DNA of 24,402 bases from JAGVXD01 sp964554415 (GTDB lineage: Archaea > Nanobdellota > Nanobdellia > Pacearchaeales > GW2011-AR1), in assembly GCA_964554415.1 (NCBI GenBank), contig CAZKON010000014.1, forward strand, positions 1 to 24,402, read 5' to 3'. Every line of letters starts with the position of its first letter. The stretch's first letter is position 1. Below the pieces are notes generated by a model. That model searched no databases and had not been told where the DNA came from. It worked only from the letters and a program-made list of their open reading frames with translations. The position numbers and the translations under genes were made by a program. Positions 14,891-22,491 of this stretch are shown here, piece after piece.

Positions 14891-16559
14891 AAACGTGATT
14901 GCCACAGCGAAAGCCAGAAATAAATTTGTAGGTCCTGTAAATGCACAAGCGACCAACAGCACTCCCTGTTTTGGTGGCTATATTACCCAACTGCAGAATG
15001 TACATTTAGAATATAATCCTTCGTATCCCTTGCATCGAACACGTTACGCCCCTGATGTTGCATTTAAGGAAGCATTTGATGCAATTACTGAACACGAGAT
15101 GATACATAAAAGCGATGGAAAAGGTCGCGGCTGCCCTAAAAATGAACAACTAGATATTTCTGAAATTCTCACACCAATGGCAGAAGTTCTAAAATCTAAA
15201 AAACTTCCGAATGTTCCTTTTGGAAGTCAAGGGCACACGCTTTACACTTATTTTGCAAATTTGTATGAGGACTTGGTCGATAATACTATTGTATGTGACA
15301 ATCGGGGAGCACAAGGCCTTTGTCTGATGTATGATGACATGGCACAACATGTAGGCAAAATCGGACCGCTTTTTGAAGCATTCCACCGTGTACAAGCATT
15401 TGTATTTCCTAAAAAAGAAGGAGTGGCTTCTCTCGTAAAACACTTTGAGCCCTCTGTAAAATCAAAAGAAGTTGCAAAAGCATTTCTCGCAAGAGCGGGA
15501 TTGTCTACTGTTCCTCTGGAGCAACGTATAAATATGCTTACAGATTCAACAAATTGGAAAAAACATTCGGCAATATTTGCTGACGAATTCTCTAAACTTC
15601 TTGATCCTAAACAGTTGCAGATATTTTACTTCCCTCTTATTGGAGGAAATGATTTCGCTCGCTTGGGAAATGAAGATGTACAAATGGAGATTGCATTGAA
15701 AGCATATGGTGAGCAAGGTAGTGCATTTGAACCACCTGCATTTATGGAGGATAATTTTGCCTTACTTTCATTGTATCGAGCACTTGCGAAGAAAATAGAT
15801 ATGAAAGTGCAAAGCCACTCGGTTGAAACGCAACGACCAGTAGCTCATGTCGCTCGCCGTCGCTTTGATTTTAATAAAGACCAGCTTGAACGCTTAGAAT
15901 TCGGGATAAACACTTCGGGCATGTTGGAAGCGCAAACAGGTAAATATCCAGTCATTGTACGTTCACGATACCAAGTTTCTCCAGGAAACTTTCCCGAAGT
16001 ACGTGTTGGACTACTTGACTGTTCAGATTCCATGCGTCTTTCAGTTACTGGTGAAGAAGGGAAGGTCATGAATCCTTGGGCAAAAGAGGAGAAACAATGG
16101 ACAAATACAAGCAGATATCATCATTCACTATTGGTTGAATTTGGACTTTGCGAGCTCTTCCGTAGGCGAGGGACGCTGAAGGAATCTAATGTACGGCTTG
16201 GCGTGTATTCAGATACTACGCGCATGGGAAATAATCTAGGGGAATCAGAACGACTTGCATTGACTCCTGCTTTTGGGGGAACAAAGTTTAGTAAGAACGC
16301 ACTTGAGACAATTTTCAAAGGAAATGGAGCATTAGTCTACACGATTTCCGATGGGGAAATTGAGAATTGGAGTACAATGAAAGACAGTTTCATTGAAGGG
16401 GCACGGAGGCATCATTATGTTCATTTGCAGATAGGTAATGCAAGCCAAATGTACTGTGATCTGAAGAGTGCTGGTTTTTATGTTGTAAATGATGATGGAA
16501 AAAATGCGGCTAAAATACTCATTGATTTAACACAAAAAACACTTTATGGAGTAAAATAA
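14856..16559 (+). CDS. VWA-domain protein with N-terminal HExxH (putative metallopeptidase-VWA, DUF2201-like)
   Basis: A 567-residue expected partner of the MoxR ATPase. The C-terminal third is a von Willebrand A domain with a MIDAS site: DCSDS (Asp388), the Thr-containing FGGTKF loop, and SDGE (Asp499). The N-terminal region has AITEHEMIHK (His80, Glu81, His84), an HExxH zinc-binding motif, followed by a helix with NLYEDLVDN that resembles the downstream helix in the DUF2201-type metallopeptidase-VWA proteins. Residues are seen; peptidase activity is inferred. The start at 14856 has a TAGGAG sequence 10-15 nt upstream. It lies between variable proteins 2 and 3, 2 nt before the latter. It is presumed to form a remodelling complex with the ATPase, acting on or recruiting the variable proteins. 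Confidence 0.82.
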   Translation: MNQRLQNQKKTENVIATAKARNKFVGPVNAQATNSTPCFGGYITQLQNVHLEYNPSYPLHRTRYAPDVAFKEAFDAITEHEMIHKSDGKGRGCPKNEQLDISEILTPMAEVLKSKKLPNVPFGSQGHTLYTYFANLYEDLVDNTIVCDNRGAQGLCLMYDDMAQHVGKIGPLFEAFHRVQAFVFPKKEGVASLVKHFEPSVKSKEVAKAFLARAGLSTVPLEQRINMLTDSTNWKKHSAIFADEFSKLLDPKQLQIFYFPLIGGNDFARLGNEDVQMEIALKAYGEQGSAFEPPAFMEDNFALLSLYRALAKKIDMKVQSHSVETQRPVAHVARRRFDFNKDQLERLEFGINTSGMLEAQTGKYPVIVRSRYQVSPGNFPEVRVGLLDCSDSMRLSVTGEEGKVMNPWAKEEKQWTNTSRYHHSLLVEFGLCELFRRRGTLKESNVRLGVYSDTTRMGNNLGESERLALTPAFGGTKFSKNALETIFKGNGALVYTISDGEIENWSTMKDSFIEGARRHHYVHLQIGNASQMYCDLKSAGFYVVNDDGKNAAKILIDLTQKTLYGVK

Positions 16560-16561
16560 CT

Positions 16562-17329
16562 ATGAACAGATATATCTTACGGCCTTACTTACAACCTGAA
16601 CCTGACTTAGTTGCGCTTGCACAATCTACGAAGGTAAATGATAAAGAAGTTCCTCCTGTTAATCCTCTTCTCAAATCACCAGTAGTCTCTACGAATGTTC
16701 AGAGCAATGTAGATTTTTGGTCTATTCCTCTCTTATATAGGAGTGAACAATACACTGCGGATTTGATGAAGACACTTTTGGAAGATGGAGCTGCGCATAC
16801 ACAAGATGAATGGGCTGCGCGTTATGAGCGAGTCAGAGGAAGTGACGAATTTTATACACCAGACTTCCCTGCATTCTATGGGATTGTGAAAGCTGCGAAA
16901 ATAGCGGGACGTGAAGATGTTCGTACTTTTCTTAAAGATACATCCAGAGCAAGGTGGCTGACGACGCTTACTAGAATTGCTTATCAGCCTTCAAGCCATG
17001 ATACAATAATCCATAATTATGGAACACAAGATCGTTATCAAACTAGTGTTGATTTCATTACTCCTAATGAATTTATTATCAATACTAATAAACCCTGGTC
17101 TTATCAAGGGCTTTTAGAGACTCGCGATAATGTTCAAGAGATAAATAAGGTATTCAACTGGCTGGATGGAACAAATGCATATTCGTGGAAAGTAAATACT
17201 AAACCTGATAAAGTTGATGAGCGTGTCGCGAGGTTCGACGCGGATTCCGTCAGGGCGGGCTTGGACTGCGACAGGGATCCGGCGGGCTCGTATTCTTCGC
17301 TCGGGGTACGTCTGCGCAAAAAAATTTAA
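16562..17329 (+). CDS. DGR variable protein 3
   Basis: A 255-residue paralog of variable protein 1, aligned over its full length (tag MNRYILRPYLQPEPDLV, KEVPPVNP linker, HTQDEWAAR, EDVRTFLKDTSRARWL, IHNYGTQDRYQT). The C-terminus is VR3: VARFDADSVRAGLDCDRDPA then GSYSSLGVRLRKKI. It shares a 41-nt identical DNA block with protein 1 (16912-16952 and 13505-13545), a sign of recent duplication or gene conversion. No export signal. It starts 2 nt after the VWA stop and is the last gene of the operon. Confidence 0.85.
   Translation: MNRYILRPYLQPEPDLVALAQSTKVNDKEVPPVNPLLKSPVVSTNVQSNVDFWSIPLLYRSEQYTADLMKTLLEDGAAHTQDEWAARYERVRGSDEFYTPDFPAFYGIVKAAKIAGREDVRTFLKDTSRARWLTTLTRIAYQPSSHDTIIHNYGTQDRYQTSVDFITPNEFIINTNKPWSYQGLLETRDNVQEINKVFNWLDGTNAYSWKVNTKPDKVDERVARFDADSVRAGLDCDRDPAGSYSSLGVRLRKKI
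17225..17308 (+). repeat. DGR variable repeat VR3
   Basis: 84 nt, in frame with variable protein 3. Ten TR adenines in the 51-nt core are changed (nine to G, one to T), plus the T-to-G column shared by all VRs. It encodes ADSVRAGLDCDRDPAGS where the TR encodes ANSDRANLNCNRNPTNS. Confidence 0.85.
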
Positions 17330-17591
17330 GGAGTACTTCAAAATAATTTTGTAGCGTTTATTTTTACATCTATCTCTTTTCTAAAATATAGCGATTCAAC
17401 AACGACAAAATATAAAAAGGCAAAGACCGTCGATAAATTACAACGTTACAAAAACTAACGTTTAAAGTTTAACTTCTCTGCGACGTCAGGAATCTTTGAT
17501 TCCTGAACGTGCTCAAGGACTGATTGTCCTTGACATCTGGCAGAATACGGCTAGGGACGGCGGGCGCATATCCTTCTCTGTCACCATCATT
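17330..17591 (+). other. Intergenic stretch with a possible small structured RNA
   Basis: No gene is seen in 290 nt. A strong TATA-like box (TATAAAAAGG, 17411-17420) would start a transcript near 17442, where AACGTTA (17442-17448) pairs with TAACGTT (17456-17462). This is followed by hairpins TCAGGAATC/GATTCCTGA (17486-17506) and TCAAGGAC/GTCCTTGA (17513-17533). The last two reproduce the stems and the linking GTGCTCAAGGA seen at 252-311, so the two places share a family of structured elements. Confidence 0.45.
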
Positions 17592-17600
17592 CTTTAATAC
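17592..17600 (+). promoter_or_regulatory. TATA box for the 17621 gene
   Basis: CTTTAATAC centred about 25 nt before ATG 17621, suggesting a transcription unit separate from the DGR operon. Confidence 0.45.
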
Positions 17601-17620
17601 CTCTCTTCCTTCTCTCGGTT

Positions 17621-18601
17621 ATGCAGCTCCAGCTCTATTCGGAAAAGCCAGAAGATCTTGCCCAATCCCAAGAGCGTACGCGCAGTCAAACCTCTGCATT
17701 AGTGGAGCAGCTCGGGAAGCAAGTACGCTCGGAGGATCAAGCATTCCCTCAGTTTCTTTCAGACTTTAACAAAGGAAGATTTTGGAATGCTCTTCAGTAT
17801 GTTGACGGAGCAGAGATCAAAACACTCGAAAAACGAGCACATCAAAGAAAAAGAGCAGAGACACATCTTAACGATGCAGAAAGAAAAGAACTCGGAACAC
17901 TTATTCTCAATCAGGCGCTTCTTAAGCCCTACGGGACAAAAGGTTGGCCCGGACTTTCTCAAGGTCATTGCATATTATATCAACAAGTCTTGAAAGTTCC
18001 GGATTCACTCTATCATCAAGCCATACGCCCTTTTGAGAAAAGGCTGGTCAATGGGGCGTTCTGGGAAGCTTTTCCTGAACTGCATTTAACAAACTATGAT
18101 AGTGAATACGCACTCATAAAAGAAATTCTTCTTGAAAAACAAGATTTTCTTGATCTTTCTTTTGCTTCACAAGGAGCTCCCATCTATAAAAAAAATCGAG
18201 GCTTAACCTTAGGTGATGAACACTTGGGAGGCGTTGACCTTCAGGGTTACGAGGATGATGTTCTCGATGCTCTTGCTTCCTGGCTCCGAAAACTTGCTGA
18301 AGTACAACTTTCTCTTCCCGAATTTAAACCCGAAGTCCTCACTGATATGTCTCTTTCGTATATCGGCGCGTTATTCAGCACGTGCCCACCTGAATATGAA
18401 GATCTTCACTATGGTAGTAGTTCTGAAGAAATATTAGAACGTTTCAATCAATCGTGGTTACAATCTCTGCTTGAGCGCTCCCCCATCTTGCGCAAGCGCT
18501 TAGCACACGAATGCGCTGCTCTTCCAGACTGGTACGGAAACATCGTAAAAGACCTGCTGAAAGAAATCTCTTACGCACATGAAGTGGTGCAGAATATTTG
18601 A
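17621..18601 (+). CDS. Unrecognised soluble protein downstream of the DGR operon
   Basis: A 326-residue protein with no signal peptide or membrane helix; no family is recognised. It is rich in charged helices: an N-terminal segment (YSEKPEDLAQSQERTRSQTS), a basic patch (KRAHQRKRAETHLNDAERKE), and an acidic, Leu-rich C-terminal half (LQGYEDDVLDALASWLRKLA, EEILERFNQSWLQSLLERSP). The start is placed at ATG 17621 by the TATA box. It is on the same strand as the DGR operon, after a 290-nt gap. It may be a non-variable partner of the variable proteins or an unrelated neighbour; nothing in the sequence settles this. Confidence 0.7.
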   Translation: MQLQLYSEKPEDLAQSQERTRSQTSALVEQLGKQVRSEDQAFPQFLSDFNKGRFWNALQYVDGAEIKTLEKRAHQRKRAETHLNDAERKELGTLILNQALLKPYGTKGWPGLSQGHCILYQQVLKVPDSLYHQAIRPFEKRLVNGAFWEAFPELHLTNYDSEYALIKEILLEKQDFLDLSFASQGAPIYKKNRGLTLGDEHLGGVDLQGYEDDVLDALASWLRKLAEVQLSLPEFKPEVLTDMSLSYIGALFSTCPPEYEDLHYGSSSEEILERFNQSWLQSLLERSPILRKRLAHECAALPDWYGNIVKDLLKEISYAHEVVQNI

Positions 18602-18688
18602 GTCAGAATTGCATATTGAATGAGTATTCTCCTCAAGTTTATTTTAAACAACCTTTTGAAAGAAGGACTCCTCTGAACATCTCTAATT

Positions 18689-18778
18689 ATAGGAAATCAC
18701 TTTAATAACCGTAATTCTTTGAGTGATTTCCTATCTAGCGAATAACAAAACAACTACGAAAATTAAAGTTATTCGCTA
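18689..18778. repeat. Right copy of the repeat element: two adjacent perfect inverted repeats
   Basis: The first inverted repeat has 13-bp arms, ATAGGAAATCACT (18689-18701) and AGTGATTTCCTAT (18722-18734). The second has 11-bp arms, TAGCGAATAAC (18736-18746) and GTTATTCGCTA (18768-18778), separated by 21 nt. The stretch 18725-18778 repeats the window's first 54 nt. It lies 62 nt from the 3' end of the tRNA gene. Confidence 0.65.
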
Positions 18779-18839
18779 TAATTCTCATATCAGGTTAATC
18801 GATCTGTTAGATAGTACGATGCGTTAGGAGAATAAAAAC

Positions 18840-18969
18840 TGCGGGGAGGAGGATTCGAACCTCCGTAGGCACTAAGCACACGAGATTTCTCATGAATCCC
18901 AACTTACGCTGTCCTAACGGACAGCGGACATCTTAAGTCTCGCCCGTTTGACCACTCCGGAATCCCCGC
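18840..18969 (-). tRNA. tRNA-Leu (anticodon UAA) with a 45-nt intron
   Basis: Read on the minus strand: acceptor GCGGGGA pairs with TCCCCGC (18841-18847) with discriminator A; D-arm region CCGGAGTGGTCAAACGGG; anticodon stem CGAGA/TCTCG with loop CTTAAGA and anticodon TAA (complement of 18933-18935); a long class II variable arm; T-arm GGAGG-TTCGAAT-CCTCC. An intron (18887-18931) sits after G37, the canonical archaeal site. It contains the stem CGCTGTCC/GGACAGCG, as expected for a bulge-helix-bulge substrate of the splicing endonuclease. CCA is not encoded. Confidence 0.93.
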
Positions 18970-19238
18970 ATTGTGGATAACTGCATGGTTTAGGTTACAC
19001 GTTTTTGGCAGTTACCCATTTGAGGTCTGCGTACGAAATGTCATCTAACCTACGCAGTCCTCTATAACTGAAGAATTGATAAGAGCATTATAAACCTTTT
19101 TGTCGCAGGAGGCAAGAGTCTTGCCGAGACAGGGGAGTTCACTTGCAACAAATAATTTAATTTACCGTCGGTGGTGCGGGCAATATTAAAATTTTGCGTT
19201 TTTCTGTCTTAGAAACTGGCAGAGAGGATTTTGAAAAA
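18970..19238. other. Intergenic leader of the tRNA and of the surface-protein gene
   Basis: On the minus strand a TATA box (GGTTTATAATG, 19086-19096) predicts a start near 19065, about 95 nt ahead of the tRNA. The intervening leader folds: CTGCGTA/TACGCAG, and AACTGC/GCAGTT closer to the tRNA. This could be a long pre-tRNA leader or a separate small RNA. The right part (19100-19238) is AT-rich and holds nothing else recognised. Confidence 0.35.
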
Positions 19239-19239
19239 G

Positions 19240-19248
19240 TTTATATAG
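19240..19248 (+). promoter_or_regulatory. TATA box for the 19270 gene
   Basis: TTTATATAG centred about 26 nt before ATG 19270. Confidence 0.55.
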
Positions 19249-19269
19249 GGGTGTTACTCTCATGATACA

Positions 19270-22200
19270 ATGAAAAAAGGGGTTGGTGGTCGCGCTCAGA
19301 CGTATAGTGTTATTCTTATTGCTTTAACTGTCATTGTTTTTATCGCCTACCTTTCATTGGTTATTGCTGTGCATACTATCAGAAGTTCAGCTGGAAATAC
19401 TGTTGTATCAGTTTATGAAGGAGTCAATACAGTATTTAATATATCTGTAAATAACTCCGATGCAAATCAAACCGCCAATATCACAATGGTTACTATTACC
19501 TTGCCGACGAGTTTCAATTACAGCGCGAACAGCGCGAACAGCAGCATACTGAACTATACTAATTTCACTTTTGCCAACACAACTACTATTCTCAACTGGT
19601 CAAACCAGACACACTTCATTATTAATGGTTCGGCCAGCAGTGAAGGTACATTTGTTTATTTCTGGTTTAATGCCTCACCCTCATTTCCAGGTGTATATAC
19701 CTTTGTTATAAGGACATGGAATGCAACAACTGAATATAATCAGGGAAATATCACTATAAATGTTAATGACACTAGGAATAGCACTGGTTTCCACCTTTCT
19801 CCTTCAAACAATACTTTCACGACGTCCTCGACCTACAATTTCTCGGCAAATGTCACAGATAACTTTAACCTTTCTAATGTCATGCTCCATGTGTGGAATA
19901 GCACTACTATTATTGTACCTAATGCTACTGCCAGTATCCTAAATACTTCTGCAACGAACGGAACTAATGCCCTTGTGAACTTTACTTTTACATTTCCCCG
20001 TGAGGCTCGCTATTTCTGGAATTTCCTCATGAATGATAGTGCAAATAACTCTGCGTTTAATATAACTAACTTTACAATTGTGTATGACATAAGCCCTCCT
20101 TCAACTACTCTGCTAAATGATAGTGGGGCCGATGTGAATTATAGCTTCGTAAGCAGAAATTACACACTTATCAATGCGACAGCAACAGACGTGGTTGCAG
20201 GAATTTCCAATGTTACAGTTTATTTGTGGTACGGAAATGGCACACTGTTGAATGAAACTAACACTTCTGTCTCAACATTGGTGAATATTACAAATCTCTC
20301 AGATGGAAAGTATTACTACAATGCGACAGCAACGGATTATGCAAATAATAGAAATACTACAGCTACGAAGACAGTAACTATTGATTTAACTACGCCAACA
20401 ACTGCAGTACTAAATGACAGCGGTGCTGATGCAAATAATACATTTTTAAGCAGAACTTTTGTCCTCTTGAACGCGACTGCGACCGATGCGATCAATATCT
20501 CAAATATCACAATATTCTTATCAAATGCAAGTGGTGTTGTAAACCAATCTAATGGTTCAACAGGAGCATTGGTTAATCTTTCAGGTTTAGGAGATAATGT
20601 CTATCATTATAATGTGACTGCAACAGACTATGCAAATAATAGAAATATATCAACTATAACCAGAAAGGTAACTATTGATTCAACAATACCTTCCCAGATT
20701 GTATTCAACAGTTCTACGGATTCAAACAATACTTATGTTGCGCGTAATTTTACCGTGATAAATATTTCCAGCGCTGACAACCTCAATATTAGTAATATTA
20801 CTATATTTCTATGGTTCGGGAATGGAACATTGCTGAATGAGAGCTTTAGCACCACTGCTAATGCGACTGGTCTTTATTATGTGAATATTACAAATCTCTC
20901 AGATGGAAAGTATTACTACAATGCGACAGCAACGGATTATGCAAATAATAGAAATACTACAGGGACTAGGACTATTTACATTGACCTGACAGTGCCTTAT
21001 AATATCTCCTTTGTCACAACCAGTGATGCAAATAATACATATGTACCAAGAAACAATACATTCATTAATGTTAGTGTGCATGATGCGATCAATATCTCAA
21101 ATATTACATATTTCTTAGGATATGCAAATGGTACACCATTGAATGAAACAACGACAATAGTTGGTGTGGCAAATAGAACTAACCTTGTATTGAACATTAC
21201 AAACTTGAGTGATGGACAGTACTATTACAATGTGTCAGTAACTGACCAGGCGAATAACAGAAATTATAGTGGTACTCGGACTATTTACATTGACTTGACA
21301 AGACCGCTTGTTGAATTCAATACCACTGTTCCTGGGAATACTTCAGCAAATTATGCGAATGTTTCCAGAACTTGGATTTTTGTTAATGCGACTGTAAATG
21401 AAACGAATGAAGCGAATATTACTTTTTCACTTTATAATAGCACTGGCGGGGCGACGAATGTTACGACATTTGCAAATACTTCTGTAAGAACCATAAACTG
21501 GACAGGTCTTGCGAATGGCAATTATACTTATAACGTCACAATAACAGACTACGCAAATAATCGCAATACGACTGCGACCAGGACAATCTTTATTGATACT
21601 ACGGGACCAACGGTCAGTGTTGCTAAGACGAGTTCAACAAAGACAACTCTTACGCTTACTATTACTGCTAGTGACGCAGTTTCTGGCGTGAATACACCAT
21701 GTACAACCAATCGTGCTGGCGCGATAGTTAGCGGAAGCACAATTACTGAAAGTGGTCTTGCGTGCAGTACGAGTTATGCATATGACGTTACATGTAATGA
21801 TTTTGCAGGAAATTCAAGAGTTGGCAGTTTGTCCGCTACCACTGATAGTTGTTCTGGAGGAGAAAGTACAAGTAGCGGAGGGGGTGGGGGAGGAAGTAGC
21901 ACAACTACTACAACCACATCTACCTGGGCCAGTACTTTTGTGCCGGAGAAAGCACTTTTCGAGACAGGTTATACAAGAACATTAGCACCAAAAGAACGTA
22001 TTCGTGTTGATATAGGTAATACTGCTCATCACGCAGGAGTTCTTGAAGTCACTGCTACAACTGCCAAGATTCAGATTGCCAGCACTCCTCAGGAAGCAAC
22101 ATTGACTATAGGTGAAAGTAAGAAGTTTGAAGTAACGAACGATAGTATTTATGACCTTAAAGTTACTCTTGTTGCAATCAAAGATGGCAAGGCAGACATT

Positions 22201-22437
22201 ACTGTTCAGTCAATTGCTGAACCTTTCGCTTCATCTGCTGTTTCTACACAAGAAGGAACAACTGCAAATAAAACAAAAGTGGAAACAGAGGCAACTACAG
22301 ACTCTACTGCAACGGAGAATACTAAGTCAGGTAATGAGGGTGTACAATCTAAGAGTAATAAATGGATTATCTGGATTGTTATTATTATTGTGCTCATTCT
22401 CGTTGTTTTGGCAATAGTAAAACGGTACAAAAGATGA
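19270..22437 (+). CDS. Repeat-rich surface glycoprotein with PGF-pre-PGF-type domain
   Basis: A 1055-residue exported protein. It has an N-terminal hydrophobic signal (YSVILIALTVIVFIAYLSLV), an N-terminal beta-rich domain shared with the 22492 gene, and about five Ig-like repeats of roughly 95-105 residues, each with an ITNLSDGKYYYNATATDYAN-like ending and ID-T-P boundary. Then come a Cys-containing module (NTPCTTNRAG to SATTDSCSG), a Gly/Ser/Thr linker, a PGF-pre-PGF-like domain (GYTRTLAPKERIRV to KKFEVTNDSIYDLKVTL) and a C-terminal membrane helix with a basic end (WIIWIVIIIVLILVVLAIVKRYKR). Dozens of NxS/T sequons suggest heavy N-glycosylation. The role may be surface coat or adhesion. An 82-nt perfect internal DNA repeat shows recent repeat exchange. 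Confidence 0.88.
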   Translation: MKKGVGGRAQTYSVILIALTVIVFIAYLSLVIAVHTIRSSAGNTVVSVYEGVNTVFNISVNNSDANQTANITMVTITLPTSFNYSANSANSSILNYTNFTFANTTTILNWSNQTHFIINGSASSEGTFVYFWFNASPSFPGVYTFVIRTWNATTEYNQGNITINVNDTRNSTGFHLSPSNNTFTTSSTYNFSANVTDNFNLSNVMLHVWNSTTIIVPNATASILNTSATNGTNALVNFTFTFPREARYFWNFLMNDSANNSAFNITNFTIVYDISPPSTTLLNDSGADVNYSFVSRNYTLINATATDVVAGISNVTVYLWYGNGTLLNETNTSVSTLVNITNLSDGKYYYNATATDYANNRNTTATKTVTIDLTTPTTAVLNDSGADANNTFLSRTFVLLNATATDAINISNITIFLSNASGVVNQSNGSTGALVNLSGLGDNVYHYNVTATDYANNRNISTITRKVTIDSTIPSQIVFNSSTDSNNTYVARNFTVINISSADNLNISNITIFLWFGNGTLLNESFSTTANATGLYYVNITNLSDGKYYYNATATDYANNRNTTGTRTIYIDLTVPYNISFVTTSDANNTYVPRNNTFINVSVHDAINISNITYFLGYANGTPLNETTTIVGVANRTNLVLNITNLSDGQYYYNVSVTDQANNRNYSGTRTIYIDLTRPLVEFNTTVPGNTSANYANVSRTWIFVNATVNETNEANITFSLYNSTGGATNVTTFANTSVRTINWTGLANGNYTYNVTITDYANNRNTTATRTIFIDTTGPTVSVAKTSSTKTTLTLTITASDAVSGVNTPCTTNRAGAIVSGSTITESGLACSTSYAYDVTCNDFAGNSRVGSLSATTDSCSGGESTSSGGGGGGSSTTTTTTSTWASTFVPEKALFETGYTRTLAPKERIRVDIGNTAHHAGVLEVTATTAKIQIASTPQEATLTIGESKKFEVTNDSIYDLKVTLVAIKDGKADITVQSIAEPFASSAVSTQEGTTANKTKVETEATTDSTATENTKSGNEGVQSKSNKWIIWIVIIIVLILVVLAIVKRYKR
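20281..20362 (+). repeat. 82-nt perfect direct repeat, copy 1
   Basis: Identical to 20881-20962, exactly 600 nt downstream and in the same reading frame. It encodes the VNITNLSDGKYYYNATATDY segment of two Ig-like repeats. The flanks have diverged. Confidence 0.9.
20881..20962 (+). repeat. 82-nt perfect direct repeat, copy 2
   Basis: Second copy of 20281-20362. Identity at all codon positions, including silent sites, indicates recent conversion or duplication. Confidence 0.9.
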
Positions 22438-22491
22438 AATTATAGGGCAGGAGATGCAGAACATGTCAATAAAACCTTTGTTTAAAGAGAA

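Noticed and set aside
17524..17769. 81-residue ORF overlapping the start of the 17621 gene
   Set aside because: It is rich in Ser/Ala/Pro/Arg with no domain, and overlaps the better-supported gene in another frame.
18840..18969. tRNA 3' end as the integration site of the recombinase
   Set aside because: No second copy of the tRNA 3' end was found elsewhere in the window; the only similarity (about 9 nt near 6030) is too short.
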